Virus record (IMG/VR): IMGVR_UViG_3300025012_000265
Span: 1-26,637 of that record
Length of the DNA: 26,637 bases
Source: a virus
Reading direction: 5' to 3' (one strand)
Part shown: piece after piece, positions 8,690 to 15,425 of the stretch
Numbering within the stretch: the first letter of the stretch is position 1
Layout: every line of letters begins with the position of its first letter
Notes under the pieces: generated by a model
The model's input: only the letters and a program-made list of their open reading frames with translations
Told to the model about the DNA's origin: nothing
The model's database searches: none
Translations under genes and position numbers: made by a program

Positions 8690-9130
8690 TTACGCCAGTT
8701 GAAAGATGCCAGTTGCCGGGAGTGTGATCAGAAAGACCTGTCCATTTGTGACACTGTGGTCCGCCGGGGCCGTGTCGAGAAGGCTGTAGCAAATCAGGGT
8801 TTTGTTGGCATCTGTGTTGTCGTAGAAGACACAATACCTGGCGGCGATCCCCGAAGCCCCAGCGGTCCAACTTGGGTCGTCACAGTCCCATGTAACCGTC
8901 CCGGAAGAATCCGTGAACGCCTCGTTGGTGACCGCCAGCCCCCCGGCGGTGTAGCCGTCCCCGGTAATCTCGTTAGCGGAGATGTCCGCCCAATTCGCCT
9001 GAGTAGCAAGGTTCGGGGTCCATGTAGACGCGACCAGGGCGCACTTGATATCGTCCGTGTCAAGGTCGATGAGCTTCTGCCCTAGTCGTGCCTTGAACGT
9101 GTGAAATACAGCGAATGCTGAAGCAGCCAT
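8690..9130 (-). CDS. Phage structural protein of the short DIKCAL-type family, 146 aa
   Basis: The start has AAGGAGTAG immediately upstream. The pattern matches, from memory, a widespread family of roughly 140-150 residue phage virion proteins: an N-terminal helix, a strand that begins DDIKCALVAST, then WADISANEITGDGY-TAGG, a strand pair ending WDCDDPSW, then ARYCVFYD and a C-terminal strand ITLPATGIFQL. The family lies among head-tail or tail genes, but its exact role is not known to me. No catalytic residues are expected or seen. The stop is 3 bases from the start of the lectin-like repeat gene and the two are probably co-translated. Family resemblance is good; biological role is open. Confidence 0.65.
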   Translation of the reverse strand: MAASAFAVFHTFKARLGQKLIDLDTDDIKCALVASTWTPNLATQANWADISANEITGDGYTAGGLAVTNEAFTDSSGTVTWDCDDPSWTAGASGIAARYCVFYDNTDANKTLICYSLLDTAPADHSVTNGQVFLITLPATGIFQLA

Positions 9131-9140
9131 GTCCTACTCC

Positions 9141-9878
9141 TTATGCCTGATAGGGTTGAGTCACCTGCGCCGTGTCGCATGTCGTAGTTGCCCCGACAGC
9201 AATGGACAGGCTCGACAGTCGCAACTCGTTGGCCCCAACGCCGCAGAGTCCGTCAAACCGCTCGGCAGATTCGGAGGCCCCGGTTACATAGGCGTTCGAG
9301 TAGCACCTGAACCAGCCTGCCGTCCCGGCAGCAAGACCAACTCCACTCCACACCTCGCCGGTTTCCTTGCTGGTGATACCTGCGGCTGCATCGCCGAGGT
9401 TCAGGCCGTTGGTCGGCGAGCCGGGGGTGAAGGCGCCACTGGCGACCGTGATCCGCAGCAGCTTGGTGCCGGACTCGGCGAGGTCGGCGGTGGCCGGTTG
9501 GGCTCCGGAGTAAACCTCAATCACGCAGTTGCGGAAGATCTCGTCGAATGAGCCGCCGTTGCTGCCGGCAGCAACGATGACCGGGTCTTCTGCGATCTCT
9601 GTCGACAGAGAGCCGGCCGGAATCTCGAGATACCCTGCAGCGACGGCCGAGACCTTGACCCCGGAGATGTTGTTCGAGGTCGAGCCAGCAACCGAGATAT
9701 AGTCTCCTGCAACGTAGCCGGCATCGACAAAACCATTATCGGAGTCGGTAATCCGGTCGGTAGAGCCTGTACCTGTGCCATCTCCGAAAGCGAAGGTCGT
9801 ACCGGTAATCATCTTGGTCGGGTAGCTGTGTTTGGAAAGCATCGCGTTTCTAGCACCGGTGGAAAGTCGTGTAGCCAT
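9141..9878 (-). CDS. Hypothetical virion protein, 245 aa
   Basis: A strong ribosome site (AAGGAGAAC) precedes the ATG. The sequence is rich in Gly, Ala, Ser and Thr and looks beta-stranded. One section (residues about 30-95) has the form of a crossing-strand module with GYVAGDYISVAG and then VKVSAVAAGYLEIPAG, reminiscent of the module in the 181-residue head protein at 12639-13184. The middle (residues about 105-190) reads like a family of phage proteins that often sits between connector and tail genes. It has no signal peptide, coiled coil or membrane segment. I assign it to the virion by position and composition only; decoration or tail-surface functions are equally possible. Confidence 0.5.
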   Translation of the reverse strand: MATRLSTGARNAMLSKHSYPTKMITGTTFAFGDGTGTGSTDRITDSDNGFVDAGYVAGDYISVAGSTSNNISGVKVSAVAAGYLEIPAGSLSTEIAEDPVIVAAGSNGGSFDEIFRNCVIEVYSGAQPATADLAESGTKLLRITVASGAFTPGSPTNGLNLGDAAAGITSKETGEVWSGVGLAAGTAGWFRCYSNAYVTGASESAERFDGLCGVGANELRLSSLSIAVGATTTCDTAQVTQPYQA

Positions 9879-9897
9879 AATGTGTTCTCCTTAGATA

Positions 9898-10803
9898 TTA
9901 TGCCTCAATAAGTACGATGTATCTGTCGCCGACCACTGCGGCACTGGCATAGCGCCCCGCCGGGAAGACCAGTTTGTTAAAGGTCAGGTTGGTAAACTGA
10001 CCGCTTTCATCGCCGGAGCAGATGCCTTCCGGAGTAGTGAACAATACCGCCTTGGGGGCCTTCAGCTTGTCAGCATCGCACCAGTCATCCGACCCTTCCA
10101 ACACTCCGCCTGCTACCGGCTTATCCCGGCGCAGTTTCTCCCACTGCTGTCCACGGTAAAAAACGACCTCGGTGGTCGTCCCTACCCACAACCCCTGCGT
10201 GGTCGGCTGCATCATAGTGACCCTGGACGACAGCAGCTTCATGCCTCGGTGTCGATCGAAGACGCCGTAGAACGACGGCTCGGAGGCGAGAATGGCGTTG
10301 TCGACAGCGACCAGGGCGCGGCCGGCGAACCAGCTGACCAGATGGCCGTTCGGAGGATCCGAGTAGACCCGGCCGGTATCTCCGGGGGCGATGTAGTTGC
10401 CCTTGCTCCAGAGGTTGTCTACCCCCTTGCGGACAAAGCCCTTCTCGTGGCCGTTGATATAATAGATGCGGTCGGCGATCTGGCGGTAGCGCATCCTGGC
10501 CCCGGCAGTCAAGTCGGAGCGGATAACGGTCACCGTGCGGTCGAGGCTCATCTGGTAGAGGGTGCTGCCGCTGACGAACAGGCAGACCTCGCCGGCGGAG
10601 AAGCCACAACGGGCGGAGCCGGCCCAGACCAGGGTCCTGCCCAGTCGCCGGGACGGCCGCCCTGACGGGTCGATATTGACATTGACGGCCTGGGCCAATT
10701 CGGTGACCCCGGTCTTCAGGTCGTAGGTCAGGCGGACCTGATCGACAGCGTTGTTCAGCCCGGTTGTGGCTGTCAGCAGGGGTACGAACTTCGCCTTTGC
10801 CAT
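9898..10803 (-). CDS. Tail nozzle/stabilisation-like protein, 301 aa
   Basis: The N-terminal quarter (GLNNAVDQVRL, then LAQAVNVNIDPSGRPSRRLG) matches the pattern, known to me from P22 gp10-type and related tail-closing proteins, of a short motif followed by a rule-like line on ordered or reset residues with a double-Arg. The remainder consists of short repeating strands with aromatic and Gly turns (for example VCLFVSGSTLYQMSLD, IYYINGHEKGFVRKG, LWVGTTTEVVFYRG) that resemble the blades of a beta-propeller. It directly follows the adaptor-like gene, the order usual for adaptor and nozzle genes in short-tailed phages. Its proposed job is to close the portal channel after packaging and form the tip of the tail tube. 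Family membership is inferred by pattern, not by search. Confidence 0.55.
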   Translation of the reverse strand: MAKAKFVPLLTATTGLNNAVDQVRLTYDLKTGVTELAQAVNVNIDPSGRPSRRLGRTLVWAGSARCGFSAGEVCLFVSGSTLYQMSLDRTVTVIRSDLTAGARMRYRQIADRIYYINGHEKGFVRKGVDNLWSKGNYIAPGDTGRVYSDPPNGHLVSWFAGRALVAVDNAILASEPSFYGVFDRHRGMKLLSSRVTMMQPTTQGLWVGTTTEVVFYRGQQWEKLRRDKPVAGGVLEGSDDWCDADKLKAPKAVLFTTPEGICSGDESGQFTNLTFNKLVFPAGRYASAAVVGDRYIVLIEA

Positions 10804-10805
10804 AA

Positions 10806-11513
10806 TCAGGTCCTGTAGGCCGGATCCATGCCGACCCGGGTTTCCTGGTTGTGGTACCTGCGCATCTGAGCGATGCCGTCTGAGACGTAGCCCTTGAAAT
10901 TGTCGAGATGGTCCTTGGCCTTGACCGGGTCCTGGGCCTCCATGTCATGGATGTTGAACGCCTTATAGGCCGCCCACTCCACACAAGCCAGCTGGAAGCG
11001 AGACGGCAACTCCGGAGCAGCAGGGGGGGCTGTTCCACCACCTTCAGGCACCGCCCCGCTCCCAGCCAGATCGTATCTACTGTACCGCCAGAGATGCAGC
11101 GTCAGGACATCCCCATTCTCAGCCGCTGTCGGTGTCTGCATCAACTGGATATAGCCTGTGGTCTGGTCGGTACGCCACTGCGCCGGCGGACCGGTCGCTG
11201 TCGCCCCCAGGTCCTCGGGCCATTCATCGGAGACGGTGGTCGAGTCGGGCAGGATCTTGCCGAGCTTCCTCGTCCCGTCCCAGATGTCCAGGACTTGAAT
11301 CGTCCGGTCCGGGATGGCGTACATGGCGATGCCGGTCTGCAGGGTCAGGGTGTAGTTGGTAATGTCCCGGAAATAGCCGGTCCTCTCGCAGAACTTATCC
11401 TGCCCTTCGGCAAGGTAGCGGAGCAAAGCGGTCTCACTCCACCCGGCCGGGGGCGAAGCGGAGTCCGCATTGAGGACCGCGTACAACTCGGTGAGCATCT
11501 CAGCCCGGGTCAT
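10806..11513 (-). CDS. Head-to-tail adaptor protein (DUF6682-like), 235 aa
   Basis: The N-terminus has the typical adaptor layout: a helix with LTELYAVLNAD, then WSETALLRYLAEGQDKFCERTG, matching the W(T/S)xxELLRWLNDGQ pattern of DUF6682-type adaptor proteins that bind under the portal ring. The middle is beta-rich (YTLTLQTGIAMYAIP and VLTLHLWRYSRYDL) and the C-terminal part is helical (QLACVEWAAYKAFNIHDME, then MRRYHNQ). The length is normal for such adaptors. It stops 2 bases before the nozzle-like gene and starts 3 bases after the preceding stop. The ribosome site is weak, suggesting coupling with the 123-residue gene upstream. Confidence 0.65.
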   Translation of the reverse strand: MTRAEMLTELYAVLNADSASPPAGWSETALLRYLAEGQDKFCERTGYFRDITNYTLTLQTGIAMYAIPDRTIQVLDIWDGTRKLGKILPDSTTVSDEWPEDLGATATGPPAQWRTDQTTGYIQLMQTPTAAENGDVLTLHLWRYSRYDLAGSGAVPEGGGTAPPAAPELPSRFQLACVEWAAYKAFNIHDMEAQDPVKAKDHLDNFKGYVSDGIAQMRRYHNQETRVGMDPAYRT

Positions 11514-11516
11514 GCC

Positions 11517-11888
11517 TTACACCCGCCGCCAGGGGACGGCCGAGAAATGCCGAGTGACATCTTCAGACTCCCCGGTGTACTTATTCTTCTTCTGCTCGAC
11601 GACAGTCATCTGGCAGGACTCGAGGGTGGTCATGACTTCCCGCGGCACGTCCACAGGGATACCTCGCTTGATCTGATAGACTTTCCCGTTCACTCCGACG
11701 ACCTCGTAGTTGTTCATCCCGGGAACTTCGTCGATCATAATCCGGACCGTGTCTTTGCCCTTGGGTTTGGCGAGCTCCGCGGCCGGCTTGGCGCCCTTGC
11801 CTTTCACCTTCACAACTACTTCATCATCTTCCGGTGGTGCGTTTGGTATGTCAGTCAAACCAAGTTCAAATTCTTCATTTCCAGTCAT
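11517..11888 (-). CDS. Hypothetical head-region protein, 123 aa
   Basis: A clear AAGGGGGAT site precedes the ATG. The N-terminal third is acidic, followed by a Lys/Ala/Pro-rich stretch (VVKVKGKGAKPAAELAKPKG), then a compact domain with IMIDEVPGMNNYEVVGVNGKVYQIKR and RGIPVDVPREVMTTLE. This latter form occurs, from memory, in small proteins next to capsid genes of N4-gp56-type phages, but I cannot name its function. It lies between the head-surface protein and the adaptor, so a head-completion role is plausible. It is preceded by 89 bases without a gene, the longest gap in the morphogenesis block. Confidence 0.55.
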   Translation of the reverse strand: MTGNEEFELGLTDIPNAPPEDDEVVVKVKGKGAKPAAELAKPKGKDTVRIMIDEVPGMNNYEVVGVNGKVYQIKRGIPVDVPREVMTTLESCQMTVVEQKKNKYTGESEDVTRHFSAVPWRRV

Positions 11889-11977
11889 ACATCCCCCTTA
11901 AAAGTTTAATTACGGTTGAACTTCACTCACAAGAGAGGGAGTCGCCCCCCTGCTCCTGTAAGTGCCTTTCGACTAGA

Positions 11978-12592
11978 TTACACGCCCCAGATCTCGAGCA
12001 AGAACCTGCCGGCAGTGTACGTTGCCGCAGTGCCTGCGGCACCGGAGGTGAGATACAGATATTTGTTGGCTGCCACATCGACAAGCAACGGTTTGGTAAG
12101 CCCGAGGGTCCATGCTCCTCCGGCCGTAACGAGAGCGGTTTCTACCAAGTCACCAACCGCCCCATCGTAGGCACCGGTGCCTTCGGTGGCAGCATAGAGA
12201 TCAATGTCAGTCACACCACCAGTAGGCGCCTCGAGACAAGTCAACTTGCCTCCCAGGTACGTCCCGTTTACGGCCGCAGTAAACTGGCCGATGTGTGAGA
12301 CACCACTGAGCCCGATGATATCGAGGTCCGTGGTCGTCGACTTGGCGCCGGTGAGATCGATCAGGATCGTGGTCTTGATCATACCCCCGACCCGTTCAAC
12401 TGCGCTCTCGTAAATCGTGCCGGTACCGGCGAAGCCTGCCCCGGGAGCCATGGCGTCCTGGGCCGAGAGGTCGGCGGCATAGTTGAGTTCAGCTACTGTA
12501 GCGTTGAGCCCGCCGATGGTCGGCATCCCGCTATTGGATGTTTCCAGATAATCGGTAATTACTCTCTGGGTCTTAACTTCTTGTCTGCTCAT
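11978..12592 (-). CDS. Putative head decoration/surface protein, 204 aa
   Basis: The start is preceded by GGAGAAA. After a short N-terminal helix (residues 1-50, with LNATVAELNYAADLS) the protein is beta-rich with SAVERVGGMIKTTILIDLTG, VSHIGQFTAAVNGTYLGGK, GVTDIDLYAATEGTGAYDG and a final YTAGRFLLEIWG. This matches a protein type that I remember immediately after major capsid genes in many unclassified phages, where it is thought to be a surface or decoration protein. The position here, two genes after the capsid protein, fits. No enzyme motif is visible. The family resemblance is good, the role inferred. Confidence 0.6.
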   Translation of the reverse strand: MSRQEVKTQRVITDYLETSNSGMPTIGGLNATVAELNYAADLSAQDAMAPGAGFAGTGTIYESAVERVGGMIKTTILIDLTGAKSTTTDLDIIGLSGVSHIGQFTAAVNGTYLGGKLTCLEAPTGGVTDIDLYAATEGTGAYDGAVGDLVETALVTAGGAWTLGLTKPLLVDVAANKYLYLTSGAAGTAATYTAGRFLLEIWGV

Positions 12593-12638
12593 AGTTTCTC
12601 CATCAGGTAGTGTTTGCCCGCCTGAACAGGTAAGGGGG

Positions 12639-13184
12639 TTAGCGGAGAGCCAGCCAGCGAACTACGTCGGCCGCGGTGTCACAAATGTCAGTACCGAGCG
12701 TGAACCCGGGGCCTTTGCCTGACATATCGTAGCACGATACAGTGGAGGCGGCGGCATCGAATGTCGTCTCCGTGGTAAGGCTGGTGGTCGTAGCGATTGC
12801 GGCGACTACGCGGGTCTCACCGTTGACCATGATCTTATCTCCGACAACCAGTTCGCCGATAAAGTTGGTGCTGGTGCCGGTTACCGTGGCGGACCCAGCC
12901 GTGACAGCGACGGTGCCTGTGATCGTCGACCCAGCCGCCCTTCCTGCATACAACGAAATCGAGCCGGCAGCGTTAACCGACCACTGAGTGTCGGCATGGT
13001 TGCCGTTGTCGAGTGAGGTGCCTGCAGACATCCCGGAGAAATACTCATAGGATGCGAGATTATTGACATTGAATGCTCGAACGTACCGCGGCTGCCAGCC
13101 GAGGATGACGTTCATCGCGGAGACCGGATCGTCGACAACGAAGGTCCCAACTTTCTGATACTGATCTGCGTGGTTCAAACTCAT
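12639..13184 (-). CDS. Capsid-adjacent virion protein with beta module, 181 aa
   Basis: A strong GGAGGATTT site precedes the start. The first 85 residues (AMNVILGWQPRYVRAFNVNN at the front) resemble small proteins found next to phage capsid genes. Residues about 88-150 form a recurrent module: GTVAVTAGSATVTGTSTNF, GELVVGDKIMVNGETRVVA and a run of Thr/Ser that ends in FDAAAS. The same module occurs in tail-fiber and surface proteins of other phages and bacteria as a small beta domain, so it could be an exposed part. The gene lies directly after the capsid protein, separated only by a terminator-like hairpin. It is probably a head or head-decoration protein. Confidence 0.6.
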   Translation of the reverse strand: MSLNHADQYQKVGTFVVDDPVSAMNVILGWQPRYVRAFNVNNLASYEYFSGMSAGTSLDNGNHADTQWSVNAAGSISLYAGRAAGSTITGTVAVTAGSATVTGTSTNFIGELVVGDKIMVNGETRVVAAIATTTSLTTETTFDAAASTVSCYDMSGKGPGFTLGTDICDTAADVVRWLALR

Positions 13185-13207
13185 ATCGAAATCCTCCTGC
13201 TAAATTT

Positions 13208-13233
13208 TTAAGAGAAAGGGGCCGGAGCCCCCC
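13208..13233 (-). terminator. Rho-independent terminator/attenuator after the capsid gene
   Basis: Read on the minus strand, GGGGC (13231-13227), loop TCCG and GCCCC (13222-13218) form a 5-bp all-GC stem followed by TTTCTCTT. It lies 8 or more bases after the capsid stop and before the ribosome site of the next gene. It probably stops only part of the transcription, since no promoter is visible between it and the next gene. Confidence 0.55.
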
Positions 13234-13240
13234 TCAGATA

Positions 13241-14242
13241 TTACAGTTCAGGAATGGCCACTTCTGCGCAAGCACACCACAGTTGGTTCAAAATTAACGC
13301 TGCGAAGTAGGTCTTCCAGCCGATGTGCCCTCGCTGACCGAGCTTGTCGGAGTCACTGACGATTCCCGGGTTCTTGACGAACGGGGTCAGAGCAGTAGCA
13401 CCCTTGAGCGGGGTGACGGCCGCGCAGTCAGCGGCGATGTAAATCACCGGGTAGACATCAGCCTTAACACCTGTCGTGGAGATCATCGTGGTGCCGGAAC
13501 CGGCCTTGTCACCGCCGCCGTCAGCCCATGGAGTGAAGACCGTCGAGGTGAGATAGCGAACATTGCCGACGGAGCCAATCTCGGTCGGGTAGCCGACCAT
13601 TGAACCGTAGTCCACCACGTCCTTAAACCCGGCCATCTTCTGAACAACATCCTCGATATCCGGATGGACAAAAGCAATGAAGCTGGGTTTGACGTTTACC
13701 GTCTCCATGTTCGCTGAACTGGAGAGTTTCTTGGTGATGACCGAGGCGTTCTGGCGTTTGAAGCCGCGGGTGATCTTCTGCTGCAGGGTCTTGGTCAGGG
13801 TCGTATTGACATCGGTCCTGACGTTCGAGTTGGCGAAATACCGATTGGTAGCGGCCCGCATGATGTAGAACAGCCGGGTCTCAACCGACAGGGCGGCCTG
13901 TTTGGCCAGGATGTCGCTGTACTCCTTGATGATCGGGTCCTCGTGGGTATCAGCTACCTTATCGGTAATGCCGACCCAGTCGCCCATCTGGGCGAGTGTG
14001 GCCTGATAATCCGTGCTGGTGATGGCGCTGCCGGCCGGGGTTACGCCCTCGGTCAGATCGGCGGTGGCCGCGGCCAGGGCCTCATACCTGCGGAACTTAA
14101 TGGTATCCGAAGAGTTGCGCGGGATGGGCTTGGTCTGCAGGAACGGCTGCATGACCAGATCGGGGTCGGCCCTCTTCAACAGGTCGGCGGCAACCTTGCC
14201 TGCGGTTCGATAAGAAATGTCACTGACGGTCTGTGTGGTCAT
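13241..14242 (-). CDS. Major capsid protein, N4-gp56 family
   Basis: This 333-residue protein shows the hallmarks of the N4-gp56-type HK97-fold capsid protein: DTIKFRRYEALAAATADLTEG, then MGDWVGITDKVADTHEDPII, then residues around 120-150 that form the long spine helix (LAKQAALSVETRLFYIMRAA). Later are FIAFVHPDIEDVVQKM and GYPTEIGSVGNVRYLTS, and a C-terminal WKTYFAALILNQLW. The length is slightly short for the family but complete. AGGAGGAGC gives a strong ribosome site. The gene follows the putative scaffold and is followed by a terminator-like hairpin. It should assemble the icosahedral shell. The N4-gp56 family includes many phages that are not close to phage N4; no N4-type virion RNA polymerase is seen in this window. 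Confidence 0.9.
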   Translation of the reverse strand: MTTQTVSDISYRTAGKVAADLLKRADPDLVMQPFLQTKPIPRNSSDTIKFRRYEALAAATADLTEGVTPAGSAITSTDYQATLAQMGDWVGITDKVADTHEDPIIKEYSDILAKQAALSVETRLFYIMRAATNRYFANSNVRTDVNTTLTKTLQQKITRGFKRQNASVITKKLSSSANMETVNVKPSFIAFVHPDIEDVVQKMAGFKDVVDYGSMVGYPTEIGSVGNVRYLTSTVFTPWADGGGDKAGSGTTMISTTGVKADVYPVIYIAADCAAVTPLKGATALTPFVKNPGIVSDSDKLGQRGHIGWKTYFAALILNQLWCACAEVAIPEL

Positions 14243-14269
14243 AATTCTTGCTCCTCCTGAATGGTGGGG

Positions 14270-15184
14270 TTACGCTTTCGCGGCTTCCTGTGCGAACGCT
14301 CCTTCAAAGTCGTCCTCATCAATGCCACTCTGCTGCGTCGTCTGCCTGCTCCTGATGCCTTCCTGGGCTTTGAGCTTGGCTTCCTTCGCAGCGGCCTCTG
14401 CTGCTGCTTTGGCGGCGGCAGCATCCGGCGCCGCGCCTGGTGATCCCGGTGTCTGTGCGCTCCCGGTATCCTTCTTAAAAACATCGTACAATTCGATAAT
14501 GTCGTCGGTGTTGCCGTTGTCGAGGACCTGGTTATAAGCGGCCTTCAGAATCTTCGGCTGCGAATCGACCCAGGCCTCGACCTGCGGAAGCGTGGTGAAC
14601 GCATCCGGGTGCTTGGCGAGGATAGCCTGCTCGTGGGCATTGCGGGCGACGTTCTGGGTTACTGCTGCGATCGGGGCGAGCTGAGCGAGAACGGCGTTGA
14701 CCCGCTGCTCAACCATGTTCTCAACCCTGGCCAAGATCACCCGAGAGAGCACGGCGTTGGCGGCGGTGACCTCTGGGAAATTGGCCTCAAGCGTGTCGAG
14801 GATGACCTGCTCGTCGGCGGAGACATTCTCCTTGCTGGTGCGAGCGGCTGCGTCATCGGCAGCAGCTTTGGCTGCGGCGTCAGCGGCTTCCTTGTCAGCC
14901 TTGACCTGGGCATCAGCCGCGAGCTTGGCAGCGGCCTTGGCGGCAATCTCGTCTACGGTGGGTGCGGGCGGCGCGATCGGAGGCTCAGGCACTACCGGTG
15001 GGTCAACGGGAGGATCGACCGGCGGAGGCTCTGGCGGTGCAGGAGGCTCCGGGGGAGTTTCGGGCGAGTCTACGGGAGGCTCGGTGAAGCCTTCCTCTTT
15101 TTTATCAGGATCCGGCAGTCCGGCGGTGGCCTCGAAGGCGAGGTCGAAATCAGTAAAAGTCGTATCTTGTTCTGTATTTTCCAT
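14270..15184 (-). CDS. Putative scaffolding protein, 304 aa
   Basis: Composition and position support a capsid-assembly scaffold. The gene lies directly before the capsid gene. The N-terminus is acidic; residues about 30-75 are a Pro-rich linker (PPEPPAPPEPPPVDPPVDPP); residues 77-125 are an Ala/Lys-rich helix; and residues 125-235 are mixed helices including VLSRVILARVENMVEQRVNAV. The C-terminal part (about 247-304) is again Ala/Lys-rich and helical, as is usual for the capsid-binding end of scaffolds. No protease motif is visible. GGAG a few bases before the ATG gives a fair ribosome site. The short hairpin ACAAT-ATTGT in the preceding gap has no clear function. Confidence 0.65.
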   Translation of the reverse strand: MENTEQDTTFTDFDLAFEATAGLPDPDKKEEGFTEPPVDSPETPPEPPAPPEPPPVDPPVDPPVVPEPPIAPPAPTVDEIAAKAAAKLAADAQVKADKEAADAAAKAAADDAAARTSKENVSADEQVILDTLEANFPEVTAANAVLSRVILARVENMVEQRVNAVLAQLAPIAAVTQNVARNAHEQAILAKHPDAFTTLPQVEAWVDSQPKILKAAYNQVLDNGNTDDIIELYDVFKKDTGSAQTPGSPGAAPDAAAAKAAAEAAAKEAKLKAQEGIRSRQTTQQSGIDEDDFEGAFAQEAAKA

Positions 15185-15230
15185 TGTTTCTCCGGTTTGT
15201 TAGAAGCGTAACAATATTTTATTGTAAAAG

Positions 15231-15425
15231 TCAATCAAAAAGCTGTATCAGCGACTTACATTCCTGCGATTTTCCGCGAGCTTCGGCATTTTCGCCGTCC
15301 TCCAACTTGTCGCGGTGCCTGTCACGCCGAAGCTGGAACAGTTCGAGGAACAACTGCACCGGCTCGGCGGTCTTGTAAGTCTTGAGAATGTCTTCAATTT
15401 CCGCTTCCCTTTCCTTGTTTGCCAT
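15231..15425 (-). CDS. Small conserved-position protein between portal and scaffold, 64 aa
   Basis: A strong ribosome site (GGGGGAGAAG) precedes the ATG, which lies inside the 3' end of the portal gene (32-base overlap in a different frame). The 64 residues are charged, with an N-terminal helix (EREAEIEDILKTYKTAEPVQLFLELFQLRRDRHRDKLED) and no Cys or membrane segment. Similar small ORFs are common between portal and scaffold genes in phages with N4-gp56-type capsids, but I do not know a function. Overlap, ribosome site and position support it as real. It might be an assembly helper. Confidence 0.6.
   Translation of the reverse strand: MANKEREAEIEDILKTYKTAEPVQLFLELFQLRRDRHRDKLEDGENAEARGKSQECKSLIQLFD

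Noticed and set aside
5126-9130. Diversity-generating retroelement target (variable lectin-like domain)
   Set aside because: There is no reverse transcriptase and no near-identical template repeat with A-site differences in the window; the lectin-like domain is at the N-terminus, not the C-terminus.
10908-11909. 333-codon plus-strand open frame
   Set aside because: It runs across three well-supported minus-strand genes and has shadow composition.
11915-11965. Stem-loop GGGGG-CGA-CTCCC on the minus strand before the 123-residue gene
   Set aside because: It has a G-U pair, a three-base loop and no T run after it; not convincing as a terminator. The remaining gap also has no well-spaced promoter.
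12593-12638. Inverted repeat TCAGG/CCTGA between two head genes
   Set aside because: Five base pairs with a 13-base loop and no T tract; likely chance, and the ribosome site of the next gene lies in it.
15185-15230. Possible minus-strand promoter TTTACA, 18 bases, TCTAAC before the scaffold gene
   Set aside because: The start of transcription would fall on the ribosome site of the scaffold gene, leaving no usable leader; -10 match is poor.
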